39,391 nucleotides of DNA. It comes from Sphingobium sp. YR768. GTDB taxonomy: Bacteria > Pseudomonadota > Alphaproteobacteria > Sphingomonadales > Sphingomonadaceae. The stretch lies in NCBI RefSeq assembly GCF_900111125.1, contig NZ_FOGE01000038.1:1-39391 (forward strand), in the 5' to 3' direction. Positions 1 through 9,080 of this stretch are shown here, in pieces; positions within the stretch are counted from its first letter, which is position 1, and each line of letters opens with the position of its first letter. The notes below the pieces were generated by a model, which worked only from the letters and a program-made list of their open reading frames with translations, was not told the DNA's origin and did no database searches. The position numbers and the translations under genes were made by a program.

Positions 1-76
1 CATGCGTGCTTGCAAAACAGACAGGAGCTTCGAAGCCATGATCTACATCGCCGCAGCCGTCATCAACTCACGATGA
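1..76 (+). CDS. C-terminal end of an IS5-type transposase (cut by the window edge)
   Basis: The frame starting at base 2 runs without a stop to TGA at 74-76. It reads as a short basic segment (CKTDRSFEAM) followed by a hydrophobic tail (IYIAAAVINSR). This Lys/Arg-rich segment plus an Ala/Ile-rich helix ending in Arg is the usual C-terminus of several IS5-family DDE transposases. Only about 24 residues are visible, so the family is recognised from memory of such tails and is not proven. The rest of the element lies to the left of the window. An 11-base tandem repeat (TGCTTCCGTGG then TGCTTCCGTGA, 108-129) lies just downstream and may belong to the element end. Confidence 0.45.
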   Translation, partial: MRACKTDRSFEAMIYIAAAVINSR

Positions 77-192
77 ATCCCCACAAGCCCTAGGATACGC
101 TCGATCCTGCTTCCGTGGTGCTTCCGTGAGAAAAACACCGGTACTGGAGGCCCCGAAAGGGAGTCATAAGATATTGTAAATTAGGGAGAAAA

Positions 193-267
<75 letters not shown>

Positions 268-384
268 ACTCTATTTTCATCACCTTAGCGCCGTTTGCGC
301 TTCGGAGGCCGGGCCTATGGCCGCCCGTTGATCCGATGTCAAGGCGGGTTGCGGCCGATCATGCATTTTGCTTATGCGCTGTGC

Positions 385-540
385 ATGGCTGAAACACAGG
401 ATGAGAAAAAAGCACGGCTGGCGCAGGCGCTGCGGGACAATCTGCGTCGCCGCAAGGCCCAGAGCCGGGACGCGCAAAATCATGACATAGCGCGGGAGGG
501 TGCGGCACCGCCCCCTCCCGTCGGCGAATCACAGGATTGA
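385..540 (+). CDS. Small basic protein, conserved-hypothetical type (51 aa)
   Basis: This short protein begins MAETQDEKKARLAQALRD and continues with an Arg/Lys-rich helix (NLRRRKAQSRD) and a Pro-rich tail. Small proteins with the pattern ARLAQALRxNLRRRKxQ are common in sphingomonads, but I know no assigned function. I chose the ATG at 385 because the family pattern starts there. The frame is open upstream, with another ATG at 361, and no clear ribosome site supports either start. It lies between tRNA-Thr and the convergent aminopeptidase gene. Confidence 0.5.
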   Translation: MAETQDEKKARLAQALRDNLRRRKAQSRDAQNHDIAREGAAPPPPVGESQD

Positions 541-544
541 TTCG

Positions 545-2326
545 TCAGAGCGGCGCACAGGCCGCCTTGAGCCAAGCGAGTGCGTCGCCCTCCAGCTGCG
601 GGCCGACCAGGTCCAGCACCGCGGCATGATAGGCGTCGAGCCAGGCGCGTTCCGCCTCGCTTAGTATCTCGGTGGCGATGACGGCACGGTCGATCGGCGC
701 GAAGGTCAGCGTTTCGAAGCCCAGCATCGGCTTTTCCGCGCCGGCTATGGCGCGCTCCTCGACCAGCACCAGATTTTCGATGCGGATGCCATATTCGCCG
801 GTCTTGTAATAGCCCGGCTCATTGGAGAGGATCATGCCGGCCGCGAGCGGTTCATCGCCACCACCGAAGGTCGCGATCCGCTGCGGTCCTTCATGCACCG
901 ACAGGAAGCTGCCAACGCCGTGGCCTGTGCCATGGGCATAATCCAGCCCTTCGGCCCAGAGATATTGGCGGGCGAGCGCATCGAGTTGACCACCGCGCGT
1001 CCCCTTGGGGAAGACGGCACGGGCGAGGGCGATATGCCCCTTTAGGACCAGCGTGAAGCGGCGCTTCATTTCCTCGGTCGGAGTGCCGATGGCGATGGTG
1101 CGGGTGACGTCGGTGGTGCCGTCGCGATACTGGCCGCCCGAATCGACCAGATAGAGGCTGTTCAGTTCGATCGAGCGGTTGGTCTTTTCCTCCGCCCGAT
1201 AATGAACGACCGCGCCGTTCGGCCCCGCGCCGCTGATCGTGTCAAAGGACAGGTCTTCAAGCAGGCCGGTATCCTTGCGGAACGCCTCCAGCCGGTCGGA
1301 AGCGGAAAGTTCGGTGAGGCTGCCCTTTGGCGCTTCGACCGCGATCCAGTGGAGGAAGCGGCTGAGCGCCGCGCCGTCACGCGCCTGCGCCGCCTTGTGG
1401 CCGGCGATCTCGGTGTCGTTCTTGATCGCCTTGGGCAGAATGGCAGGATCGCGCAGCGACAGGATCGTCGCGCCGCCGGCGTCGAGGCCATTGAAGATCG
1501 CGGCGACCGCCCGTTCGGGATCGGCCACGACCGTTTTGCCGTTCAGGTCCGCCAGCGCTTCGGCAAAGGCGGCGCGATCATGGACGCGCACCGCATTCCC
1601 CAGATGCTTGGCCACGGCCTCGTCCATCTTTTCCGGCGCGACATAGAGGTCGGCGGTCGCATCGGCATGGACGATGGCATAGGCGAGCGCGACCGGGGTG
1701 CATTCCACATCCTTGCCGCGAATGTTGAAGGTCCAGGCGATCGAATCGAGCGCGGAAAGGACGACGGCATCGGCCTTCTTCTCCGTCAGCCAGTCAGCCA
1801 TGGCAGCGCGCTTCTCGGCGGCAGACTGACCGGCGAAGCGATCATCATGGACCACCAGCTTGGCATCGCTGGGCGCCGGGCGATCCGGCCAGACGGCATC
1901 GACCGGATTGGTGTCGACCGCGACCAGTTCTGCGCCCTTTTCGGCGAGGGCCTCGGTCGCTTGGCGAACCCAGGCGCGGGTGTGCAGCCAGGGATCATAG
2001 CCGATGCGCGCGCCCTGCCCGGCATGATCCTTCAGCCAGGCCGCGATAGAGGTCTGCGGCACACTTTCATATTGCCAGTGCGCGCCATCCACCTGTTCGC
2101 GCACCTGAAGCGTATAGCGGCCGTCGACGAAGATCGCCGCTTCCTCCGGCAGGACCACGGCGCTGCCCGCAGACCCCTGGAACCCGGTCAGCCAGGCGAG
2201 CCGCTGGGCATAGGCGCCGACATATTCGCTCATATGCTCGTCGGTCAGGGGGACCACGAAACCATCCAGCTTCTGGCGTACCAACTGGGCACGCAGGGCC
2301 TTTAGGCGATCTTCATAACTGGACAT
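545..2326 (-). CDS. pepP: Xaa-Pro aminopeptidase (aminopeptidase P, M24B family)
   Basis: This cytoplasmic metallopeptidase releases the N-terminal residue from peptides whose second residue is proline. The 593 residues follow the long three-domain layout: two creatinase-type N-terminal domains (about 1-130 and 160-310), the M24 pita-bread catalytic domain (about 315-530), and the C-terminal extension typical of the roughly 600-residue form. All five metal ligands can be read: Asp in VDSGGQY, Asp in GTTDVTRT, His in GHGVGSF, Glu in LSNEPGYY and Glu in GIRIENL. There is no signal peptide. The gene is divergent from oligopeptidase B across a 110-base gap, so the two peptidase genes may share a promoter region. 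Confidence 0.93.
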   Translation of the reverse strand: MSSYEDRLKALRAQLVRQKLDGFVVPLTDEHMSEYVGAYAQRLAWLTGFQGSAGSAVVLPEEAAIFVDGRYTLQVREQVDGAHWQYESVPQTSIAAWLKDHAGQGARIGYDPWLHTRAWVRQATEALAEKGAELVAVDTNPVDAVWPDRPAPSDAKLVVHDDRFAGQSAAEKRAAMADWLTEKKADAVVLSALDSIAWTFNIRGKDVECTPVALAYAIVHADATADLYVAPEKMDEAVAKHLGNAVRVHDRAAFAEALADLNGKTVVADPERAVAAIFNGLDAGGATILSLRDPAILPKAIKNDTEIAGHKAAQARDGAALSRFLHWIAVEAPKGSLTELSASDRLEAFRKDTGLLEDLSFDTISGAGPNGAVVHYRAEEKTNRSIELNSLYLVDSGGQYRDGTTDVTRTIAIGTPTEEMKRRFTLVLKGHIALARAVFPKGTRGGQLDALARQYLWAEGLDYAHGTGHGVGSFLSVHEGPQRIATFGGGDEPLAAGMILSNEPGYYKTGEYGIRIENLVLVEERAIAGAEKPMLGFETLTFAPIDRAVIATEILSEAERAWLDAYHAAVLDLVGPQLEGDALAWLKAACAPL

Positions 2327-2436
2327 CGAACTTCCCTTGGATCATTCCGGCCTCTTGCGTTGGCCATAATGCCGACAACATAGAGGGGCCGGCGCGCTTA
2401 TTCCAGCGCAGCCCCCGTCTGGACCATGGATAGTTA

Positions 2437-4497
2437 ATGACCGATCAAATACAGCCACCTGTCGCCCAACGTCGTCCCCACAGCTTCACGCATCACGGGA
2501 TCACGGTGGACGATCCCTATGCATGGCTGCGCGATCCGGGCTATCCCGACGTCAAGGACAAGGATGTGCTGGCCTATCTGGAGGCCGAGAATGGCTGGTT
2601 CGAGGGCGCTATGGCCCCGCACAAGCCGCTGCTCGACACGCTGTTTCAGGAAATGAAGGGGCGCATCAAGGAGGATGACCAGTCGGTTCCGCAGAAGGAT
2701 GGCGACTATATCTACTGGCGCGCCTTCGAGACCGGGGCGCAATATCGAAAATGGTATCGCAAGCCCGTGGCAGGCGGCGACGATCAATTGATTCTGGATG
2801 AACCCGCGCTGGCGGAAGGGCATGACTATTTCCGGCTGGGCGCCATGTCGGTCAGCCCGGATGGCCGCTATCTGGCCTATGCGATCGACACCAACGGGTC
2901 GGAACGGTTCGAGGCACGGATCAAGGATCTGTTTTCGGGCGAGATATTGCCCGAAGTCATTCCCGATACGCTGTCGTCGCTGGTGTGGACCAGCGATTCA
3001 AAGGGGCTGCTCTATGGCCTGGCCAATGACAATTGGCGGACGGACAATGCGCGGCTGCACTGGCTGGACCAGGATGTGGCGAGCGACGTCGAGCTGTTCC
3101 ATGAGGATGATGAGGGGTTCCGCGTCTCGATCGGCCTCACATCCTCGGAAAAATGGATCGTCATCGCGACCGGCGATCATGTCACCAGCGAAGCCTGGCT
3201 GATCCCGGCTGATAATCCGACCGCCGCGCCTATGCTGGTGGCAGCGCGCAAGCCCGGGCGCGAATATGATGTCGATGAGCATGACGGCACGCTCTACATC
3301 AAGACCAACGATGCCCACCCCAATTTCCGGCTGGTGAAGGCGACGCTGGACGCTCCCGACCAGTGGGAAGAAGTGATCGCGGCCGACGCGCATTTCTACC
3401 TGACCGATTTCACCCTGTTCAAAGGCTTTTACGTCACCGAGGGGCGGCAGGACGGCCTCGACCAGATCGAGCTGCGCGATTACGCCACGCATAGCCCCAA
3501 GCGCATTGCCTTCCCCGAAGCCAGTTACTCCGCATCGCTGGACGACAATCCCGAATATGATGTGACGAAACTGCGCATCGGCTATGAATCGATGGTCACG
3601 CCCGACACCATCTATGACTATCATCTGGAAACGGGTGAACTGGAGGTACTGAAGGTCCAGGAAATTCCTTCGGGCTATGACGCCAGCCGTTATGCGGCCG
3701 AGCGGCTTATGATCGCGGCGCGGGACGGCACCGAAATTCCGGTGTCGATCGTCTATCCCAAGGATTTCCCGCGCGACGGCAGCGCGCCGCTGCACCTTTA
3801 TGGCTATGGCGCCTATGGGCTGGCGATGGAGCCGGGCTTTTCGACCAGTCGGCTGTCGCTGCTGGATCGCGGCTTTGCCTTCGCCATCGCCCATATTCGC
3901 GGCGGCGACGATATGGGCCAGCAATGGTATCTTGACGGCAAGCTGGACAAGCGCACCAATACCTTCACCGACTTCGTCGATGTGGCAAAGGGGCTCATCG
4001 ATCTTGGCTATAGCAGCAAGGGCAGGATCAGCATTTCGGGCGGGTCGGCTGGCGGCGAGTTGATGGGTGCGGTGATCAACTCCGATCCCGACCTGTGGGG
4101 CGCGGTGGTGGCGCATGTGCCGTTCGTCGATGTGCTGAACACCATGCTGGACGAGACGTTGCCGCTGACGCCGGGCGAATGGCCCGAATGGGGCAATCCG
4201 ATCGAGGATGAGGCCGCGTTCCGCACGATCCAGAGCTATGATCCCTACACCCATGTCAGCGCGCAGGATTATCCGCCGCTGATGGTGACGGCGGGCCTCA
4301 ACGATCCGCGCGTGACCTATTGGGAGCCGGCCAAATGGGTGGCTAAGCTGCGCGCGACCAAGACCGACAACAATATCCTGCTGCTCAAGACCAATATGGG
4401 CGCGGGCCATGGCGGCAAGTCGGGGCGGTTCGAGAGCCTGCACGAAACCGCCGAGGAGTTCGCCTTCATCCTGTGGCAACTGGGAGTGGAAGGCTGA
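2437..4497 (+). CDS. ptrB: Oligopeptidase B / prolyl oligopeptidase family (S9A)
   Basis: This serine peptidase cleaves short peptides, classically after Lys or Arg in the OpB branch. The 686-residue length matches OpB. An N-terminal beta-propeller (about 70-400) is followed by the alpha/beta hydrolase domain. The catalytic triad can be placed as Ser537 in GGSAGGELMG, Asp623 in LNDPRV and His658 in GAGHGGKSGR, at almost the same spacing as E. coli protease II. No signal sequence is seen, so it is probably cytoplasmic. Its TGA overlaps the ATG of the thioesterase gene by one base, which implies translational coupling. Substrate specificity is inferred from the family only. Confidence 0.92.
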   Translation: MTDQIQPPVAQRRPHSFTHHGITVDDPYAWLRDPGYPDVKDKDVLAYLEAENGWFEGAMAPHKPLLDTLFQEMKGRIKEDDQSVPQKDGDYIYWRAFETGAQYRKWYRKPVAGGDDQLILDEPALAEGHDYFRLGAMSVSPDGRYLAYAIDTNGSERFEARIKDLFSGEILPEVIPDTLSSLVWTSDSKGLLYGLANDNWRTDNARLHWLDQDVASDVELFHEDDEGFRVSIGLTSSEKWIVIATGDHVTSEAWLIPADNPTAAPMLVAARKPGREYDVDEHDGTLYIKTNDAHPNFRLVKATLDAPDQWEEVIAADAHFYLTDFTLFKGFYVTEGRQDGLDQIELRDYATHSPKRIAFPEASYSASLDDNPEYDVTKLRIGYESMVTPDTIYDYHLETGELEVLKVQEIPSGYDASRYAAERLMIAARDGTEIPVSIVYPKDFPRDGSAPLHLYGYGAYGLAMEPGFSTSRLSLLDRGFAFAIAHIRGGDDMGQQWYLDGKLDKRTNTFTDFVDVAKGLIDLGYSSKGRISISGGSAGGELMGAVINSDPDLWGAVVAHVPFVDVLNTMLDETLPLTPGEWPEWGNPIEDEAAFRTIQSYDPYTHVSAQDYPPLMVTAGLNDPRVTYWEPAKWVAKLRATKTDNNILLLKTNMGAGHGGKSGRFESLHETAEEFAFILWQLGVEG

Positions 4498-4898
4498 TGG
4501 CGTCTAGCTTCACCAAGCAGTTCATCGCGCAGGCCCAGCATATCGATGTGCTGGGCCATGTGAATAATGCGGTGTGGGTGCAATGGATGGAGCAATTGTC
4601 GGTCGAGCATTGGATGACCGACGCCGATCCCGCTCATGTCGACGCCTATATCTGGGTCGTGACGCGGCATGAGGTCGATTATCGCGGCAATGTAGTCGAG
4701 GGCGATGTCGTCAGCGGGCGCACATGGATACCCGAAGGACCGCGCGGCGCGCGGTTCGACCGGTTCATCGAATTTACCGGGCCGGACGGCAAGGTGAAAG
4801 TCGCCGCAAAATCCACCTGGGCCATGATAGACAAGGAAAGCGGGCGCCTGATGCGGGTGCCGGCAGAAGTCGCGGCTCCTTTCCTGAACGCCAGATAA
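4497..4898 (+). CDS. Acyl-CoA thioesterase (hotdog fold, 4HBT type)
   Basis: This 133-residue single hotdog-domain protein would hydrolyse an acyl-CoA thioester. The N-terminal motif HIDVLGHVNNAVWVQWMEQ, with its Asp, is the active-site region of YbgC/FcbC-like thioesterases. The chain then shows the central strand VTRHEVDYRGNVVEGD, also typical of the family. I chose the ATG at 4497, which overlaps the stop of the upstream peptidase gene; an in-frame start at 4473 would lie inside that gene. The substrate cannot be read from the sequence. It is probably cotranscribed with ptrB. Confidence 0.85.
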   Translation: MASSFTKQFIAQAQHIDVLGHVNNAVWVQWMEQLSVEHWMTDADPAHVDAYIWVVTRHEVDYRGNVVEGDVVSGRTWIPEGPRGARFDRFIEFTGPDGKVKVAAKSTWAMIDKESGRLMRVPAEVAAPFLNAR

Positions 4899-4959
4899 AG
4901 GAACATCCAGACGAAGATGCCCGTTTCTACCGCCATCATCAACAAGGATGGAGAGAAAC

Positions 4960-5580
4960 ATGAAGAACATCTTCAAGTCTAGCATGGGCGGCCTGCTAGC
5001 CGCTTCGGCTCTTGCCCTGACTGCCAGCCCGGCATTTGCGGGTGACGAGGAGCGCGCCCTTGCCGCGATCGCGCAGGCGCAGGGCAAGATCAATGCCGCG
5101 CAGCGATTGCCCAATGAAGGCGCTGCGCCGGAACTGCTGGCCAAGGCGCAGGCTTCGCTGCGACTGGCGCAGGAAAGCTATAAGAGCGGCAAGGAACAGG
5201 CCGCGATCAAGTCCGCCGTGGAGGCGCAGCAATTTGCCGACACGATGATCGGCGAGAATCAGCAGCAGGCCAATGTCGATGCCCAGATGCAGGCGCAGGC
5301 TACCGTGGATGCACAGGCTGAAGCCAATGCCGCCAATGCCCGTGCCGACGCCGCCGAAGAGGCCGCTGCCTCGGCCGCCATGGATGCGCAGGCGGCCCGG
5401 AATGCCGCCGCAGCGGCGGCTTCCCGCCCGGCAACGACCACGGTGACCACTGAGACGGTCAAGACCGCGAGCGCCGCGCGCACCACGCCCAAGCGCAAGA
5501 TCGTCCGCAAGACCACGACGACCGCCCCGCGCACCGCCTCTGCCGAACAGACGACCACCACCGTCACCACGCAGAATTGA
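4960..5580 (+). CDS. Secreted Ala-rich coiled-coil protein (DUF4398-like)
   Basis: The start at 4960 follows a GGAGAG ribosome site and gives a clean Sec signal peptide of about 25 residues ending in SPAFA. The mature protein is an Ala/Gln-rich helix (about 30-150) with periodic Ala and charged residues (AQAQGKINAAQRLP; LAKAQASLRLAQESYKSGK). This resembles periplasmic DUF4398-type helical proteins. The tail (about 155-206) is Thr/Val/Lys-rich, with TTVTTETVKT, RKIVRKTTTT and TTTVTTQN. It is probably periplasmic or envelope-associated. I cannot name a function. It converges with the ABC transporter gene. Confidence 0.7.
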   Translation: MKNIFKSSMGGLLAASALALTASPAFAGDEERALAAIAQAQGKINAAQRLPNEGAAPELLAKAQASLRLAQESYKSGKEQAAIKSAVEAQQFADTMIGENQQQANVDAQMQAQATVDAQAEANAANARADAAEEAAASAAMDAQAARNAAAAAASRPATTTVTTETVKTASAARTTPKRKIVRKTTTTAPRTASAEQTTTTVTTQN

Positions 5581-5581
5581 A

Positions 5582-5598
5582 GGAGCGCCTAGCGCTCC
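5582..5598. terminator. Short hairpin between convergent genes
   Basis: GGAGCGC, the spacer CTA and GCGCTCC form a perfect 7-bp stem directly after the secreted-protein stop. The loop contains the ABC-transporter stop codon. There is no T-run on either side, so it may only weakly stop transcription from both directions. Confidence 0.3.
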
Positions 5599-7433
5599 AC
5601 CACTTCGAATATATCCTCTATGCCCGGTTCGCCGGGCATGGTTTCGCGTTCGGCGGCCTGACGCGCCCACATGGTGGCGTAAAGGCCGTCGGCGCGGACC
5701 AGGTCGGCGTGGCGGCCCCGCTCCACGATCATGCCCTTGTCCAGCACGATGATCTCGTCCGCATCGACCACGGTCGACAGGCGGTGGGCGACGACCAAAG
5801 TCGTGCGCTTCCTGCTGATGTCGCGCAGCACGGTCTGGATTTCGGTTTCGGTGCGGCTGTCGAGCGCGCTGGTCGCTTCGTCCAGCACCAGTAGCGGCGG
5901 GTCCTTCAGCAGGGTGCGGGCGATGGCGACACGCTGTTTTTCGCCGCCCGACAGCTTCAGGCCGCGCTCGCCGACGCGGGTGGCATAGCCCTGAGGCAGG
6001 TCCATGATGAAATCATGGATCGAGGCCGCCCTGGCCGCAGCCTCTATTTCCTCCTGCGGCGCGCCTTCGCGGCCATAGCCGATATTATAGCCGACCGTAT
6101 CGTTGAAGAGGACCATGTCCTGCGGCACGATGCCGATCGCGGCGCGCAGCGAGGCCTGGGTCACGGCGGCTATGTCCTGCCCGTCGATCGTCACCTGCCC
6201 ACCCTGAATGTCGTAGAAGCGGAACAGGATGCGGGCGATGGTGGACTTGCCCGCGCCGGACGGGCCGACGATCGCCAGCGTCCTGCCGGCCGGGACGGTG
6301 AAGCTGACGCCGTGGAGAATCTCACGCTCTGGATCATAGCCGAAACGGACATGGTCGAAGCGGACCTCCCCGCCCGACACATGCAGTGCCGGGGCGCCGG
6401 GTGCATCGGCGACTTCGGCCTGGGTGTCGATCAGCTGATACATCGCCTCCATGTCGATCAGCCCCTGCCGGATGGTGCGATAGACCATGCCGAGCAGGTC
6501 GAGCGGCCGGAACAGCTGGGACAGCAATGTATTCACCAGCACCACGTCGCCGGTCGAGAATATCCCCCGGCTCCAGCCCCAGACGCTGTAGGCCATGGCG
6601 CCGGCCATCATCAGATTGGTGATCAACGACTGGCCGATATTGAGCCAGGCAAGGCCATTTTCGCTCTTCACCGCCGCCTGCGCATAGCGGCGCATGGCAG
6701 CGCCATAGCGCTGTGCCTCCCGCGCTTCCGCGCCGAAATATTTAACCGTCTCGAAATTCAGCAGGCTGTCGACGGCATGGGCGACGGCATTGGTGTCCAT
6801 GTCGACCATGTCGCGGCGCAGCTGGTTGCGCCATTCGGTGACGGTGCGGGTGAACCAGATATAGAGCGCCACCATGACGACCGTCGCCGTGACGAGGCCG
6901 GGGCCGAACTTCACCAGGAAGATGGCGCAGACGGCGACCAGTTCGATGATCGTCGGGGCGATGTTGAACAGCAGGAAATAGAGCATGTTGTCGATGCTCT
7001 TGGTGCCGCGCTCCACGATCTTGGTCACGGCGCCGGTCCGCCGGTCGAGATGGAAGCGCAGCGACAGGCGGTGCAGATGGATGAAGACGTCGTCGGCCAG
7101 ACGCCGACCAGCCTCCTGACCCACTTTTTCAAAGACGGCGTTGCGCAGATTGTCGAACAGCACCCCGCCGAACCGCGCGCCCGCATAGGCGACGACCAGC
7201 GCCATGGCGAGGCCGGCGGCGGGCTCCAGACCCGGCGCCATGCGATCGATCGCCGCCTTGTAGGCGAAGGGCATGACGAGCGTGACCAGCTTGGCCAGCA
7301 GCACCAGCGCCATGGCGACGACGACCCGGCGGCGCAGCGCAGGCGCATCCGCCGGCCAGAGATAGGGCAGGAAGCGGCGGAAGGTCGCCCAGATCGGCGG
7401 GACCGGCGAGGAGGAGGCTGTATCGGGGGGCAT
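5589..7433 (-). CDS. Atm1/ABCB7-type ABC exporter, fused permease and ATPase
   Basis: This inner-membrane half-transporter of 614 residues should work as a homodimer. The membrane domain (about 25-330) includes the segment NFETVKYFGAEAREAQRY, typical of the Atm1 branch that exports glutathione-linked or sulfur-containing compounds. The nucleotide-binding domain (about 350-590) carries Walker A GPSGAGKST, signature LSGGEKQRVAIAR, Walker B LLVLDEATSALD and the H-loop VVAHRLST. The lipoprotein gene ends 53 bases upstream on the same strand, so they may be cotranscribed. The transported substrate is inferred from the family, not shown. Confidence 0.9.
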   Translation of the reverse strand: MPPDTASSSPVPPIWATFRRFLPYLWPADAPALRRRVVVAMALVLLAKLVTLVMPFAYKAAIDRMAPGLEPAAGLAMALVVAYAGARFGGVLFDNLRNAVFEKVGQEAGRRLADDVFIHLHRLSLRFHLDRRTGAVTKIVERGTKSIDNMLYFLLFNIAPTIIELVAVCAIFLVKFGPGLVTATVVMVALYIWFTRTVTEWRNQLRRDMVDMDTNAVAHAVDSLLNFETVKYFGAEAREAQRYGAAMRRYAQAAVKSENGLAWLNIGQSLITNLMMAGAMAYSVWGWSRGIFSTGDVVLVNTLLSQLFRPLDLLGMVYRTIRQGLIDMEAMYQLIDTQAEVADAPGAPALHVSGGEVRFDHVRFGYDPEREILHGVSFTVPAGRTLAIVGPSGAGKSTIARILFRFYDIQGGQVTIDGQDIAAVTQASLRAAIGIVPQDMVLFNDTVGYNIGYGREGAPQEEIEAAARAASIHDFIMDLPQGYATRVGERGLKLSGGEKQRVAIARTLLKDPPLLVLDEATSALDSRTETEIQTVLRDISRKRTTLVVAHRLSTVVDADEIIVLDKGMIVERGRHADLVRADGLYATMWARQAAERETMPGEPGIEDIFEVVER

Positions 7434-7486
7434 TGCCGCCTATCTAGGCGCGGGCGCGCGATATTCCAAGGATGGCGGGCGTGGGA

Positions 7487-7999
7487 TCATCCCTCCACCT
7501 GCGGGCATTGGCCGGGGCGCTGCTCCTCCTTGCCGGCGATGAACCAGCGGACCTTATCGGCGGCCACTTCCTCGTCATAATAGCAGATTTCCGCCGTGCC
7601 GCTTTTGGGATCGATCAGCGTGATCCACTGGTGCGGGCCGCAATTATGGGTTTCGCAGGCCCAGGACGCGACCTTGCCATCGACCAGCGCGATCGGGGTG
7701 GAGGGGCCTTCCCCGTCGCGCACCCATTTGCGGACCGTCTTGTCGGACACGGCCGTGTCCACCGCCTGCGCAACGGTCGGATCGTCATGCCAGCTATGCC
7801 CGTCCACCTTGTCGAACGGATAATGGCCGACATAGCGGGCAAAGTCTGCGGCCGGGGCAGGGGTCACGATATTGGCCGGGGCGGGCGTTTCCACGGTGGC
7901 ATTGGCGGCTGGCGGGGCCTCTTCCTTCTTGTCTTCGCCCGTGCAGGCGGCAAGGGCGAGCGGCGCGATCAGCATCAGCAGACGAATGGGGGCAGCCAT
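7487..7999 (-). CDS. Putative lipoprotein, unknown function (170 aa)
   Basis: Starting at the ATG at 7999, the protein opens with a lipoprotein signal, MAAPIRLLMLIAPLALAAC, whose lipobox LAAC would be cut before the Cys. A linker rich in Pro, Ala and Glu follows (about 25-55), then a compact domain of about 110 residues with four Cys: two in WACETHNCGPHQW, one in AEICYYDE and one near the C-terminus. The frame is open far upstream, but those residues are not protein-like. The location is probably the outer membrane. I do not recognise the domain. It lies upstream of the ABC exporter on the same strand. Confidence 0.72.
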   Translation of the reverse strand: MAAPIRLLMLIAPLALAACTGEDKKEEAPPAANATVETPAPANIVTPAPAADFARYVGHYPFDKVDGHSWHDDPTVAQAVDTAVSDKTVRKWVRDGEGPSTPIALVDGKVASWACETHNCGPHQWITLIDPKSGTAEICYYDEEVAADKVRWFIAGKEEQRPGQCPQVEG

Positions 8000-8187
8000 G
8001 GGCGATCCTTTGACTATGGGCTGGACGGGGCGAGGGTGGAGCGTTCGCGCCTGGGAGGCAAGACCGGCTGTAGGAAAGCGGCGATGCCGACCCCATATCC
8101 CGTACATTGAGACGCAGGATGAAGATGCCCCCTTTCCCTTTGCCGTATCGCGCGGCATGGTAGGGGCATCGCAGGAGAAGCAGACGC

Positions 8188-8865
8188 ATGTTCGCAGCTT
8201 TGTGGAATCGGATTTTCGGGCAGCGGATTTTCGGAACCAGGGCAGATATAACAGCGCAGCAGGCCGTGACGCAAAGCTATGACCCGGTGGAGGCCTTGCG
8301 CGATCTGGTGCGGCGGGACGTGGCCGGTGGTTTCTATGACGACGACGCCATCCTGACCAACGCGAACGACGTGTTCGAGGAAGAATTGCCCCGGCCGCTG
8401 TTGCGGGTGGAGGCATCGGCCGCGTTGCGCGCGGCGCTGGCCCATCATCGTGCCGCCGAGCAGGGCTGGGACGAGATCACCGATTGCGACCGGCTGGACG
8501 CCGCCTTCGACGCGCTGGAGGCGGAAGGGGTGATCGCCCGACAGAATTTCACCTGTTGCGGCACCTGTGGCGCATCCGAAATCTGGGACGAGGTCGAGGA
8601 AGCGCGCAAGGATGGCATGATCGCGCAGGGCTATGCCTTTTTCCACATGCAGGACACGGAAGCGGCGGTCGAGGGACATGGCCTGTATCTGAGCTATGGC
8701 GCGTGCGAGGAAGGCGAGGACGCCGCGATCGCGATCGGCCATCGCATCGTCGCCGCGCTGGAGGCGGAGGGGCTGGCGATCGAATGGGACGGCAGTCTGG
8801 GTCAGCGGATCGGCGTGGCGCTGGTGTGGAAGAAAAGGCGGACGCTGGTGAAGCTGGAAGGCTGA
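8188..8865 (+). CDS. DUF6891-like protein of unknown function (225 aa)
   Basis: A good ribosome site (GGAGAAG at about 8171-8177) precedes the ATG. The C-terminal two thirds match my memory of the DUF6891 family, with the Cys cluster FTCCGTCGASEI at about residue 122 and the later YAFFHMQDTEAAVEG and LYLSYGACEEG segments. The Cys pair could bind a metal or form a disulfide; this is an inference. The N-terminal part (DPVEALRDLVRRDVAGGFYDDD) is helical and acidic. There is no signal peptide. The gene is divergent from the lipoprotein gene across about 190 bases. Confidence 0.75.
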   Translation: MFAALWNRIFGQRIFGTRADITAQQAVTQSYDPVEALRDLVRRDVAGGFYDDDAILTNANDVFEEELPRPLLRVEASAALRAALAHHRAAEQGWDEITDCDRLDAAFDALEAEGVIARQNFTCCGTCGASEIWDEVEEARKDGMIAQGYAFFHMQDTEAAVEGHGLYLSYGACEEGEDAAIAIGHRIVAALEAEGLAIEWDGSLGQRIGVALVWKKRRTLVKLEG

Positions 8866-8939
8866 GGCCGTAAAATAGGACAGGCCGAAGTTCACACTGT
8901 CGTCGGCTTTTTTGGGGCAATTGCGCCGCCTTTGCGTCC

Positions 8940-9060
8940 ATGACGCGCCTGTTACGCACCATATTTGCGCCTGTTGCGCGCCACCGGGCCGATCCGCCAC
9001 GCGCCGGTGACGCGCCTGCGACGCAACGATATCGCGGCTGTAACGCCTCTGCGATGCCCC
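8940..9060. repeat. Cluster of degenerate GCGCCTGTTACGC-type repeats
   Basis: At least four related units are seen: ACGCGCCTGTTACGC (about 8942), TTGCGCCTGTTGCGC (about 8965), ACGCGCCTGCGACGC (about 9009) and AACGCCTCTGCGATGC (about 9041). On the minus strand the shared core reads GCGTNNCAGGCGC. Spacing is irregular (about 23-44 bases). The cluster lies just downstream of the small HTH gene. Confidence 0.5.
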
Positions 9061-9080
9061 TGCGCCACCCCATGGCCGCG

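Noticed and set aside
2998..4479. Long minus-strand frame (493 codons) opposite oligopeptidase B
   Set aside because: It is a shadow of the high-GC ptrB gene; it has no family motifs, no ribosome site, and its composition is that of reversed codons.
6015..7580. Plus-strand frame (521 codons) opposite the ABC transporter
   Set aside because: It is His/Asp-rich reverse-complement noise; the minus strand has all ABC motifs.
8940..9060. CRISPR array
   Set aside because: The repeats are degenerate and the spacing irregular (23-44 bases); there is no cas gene in the window.
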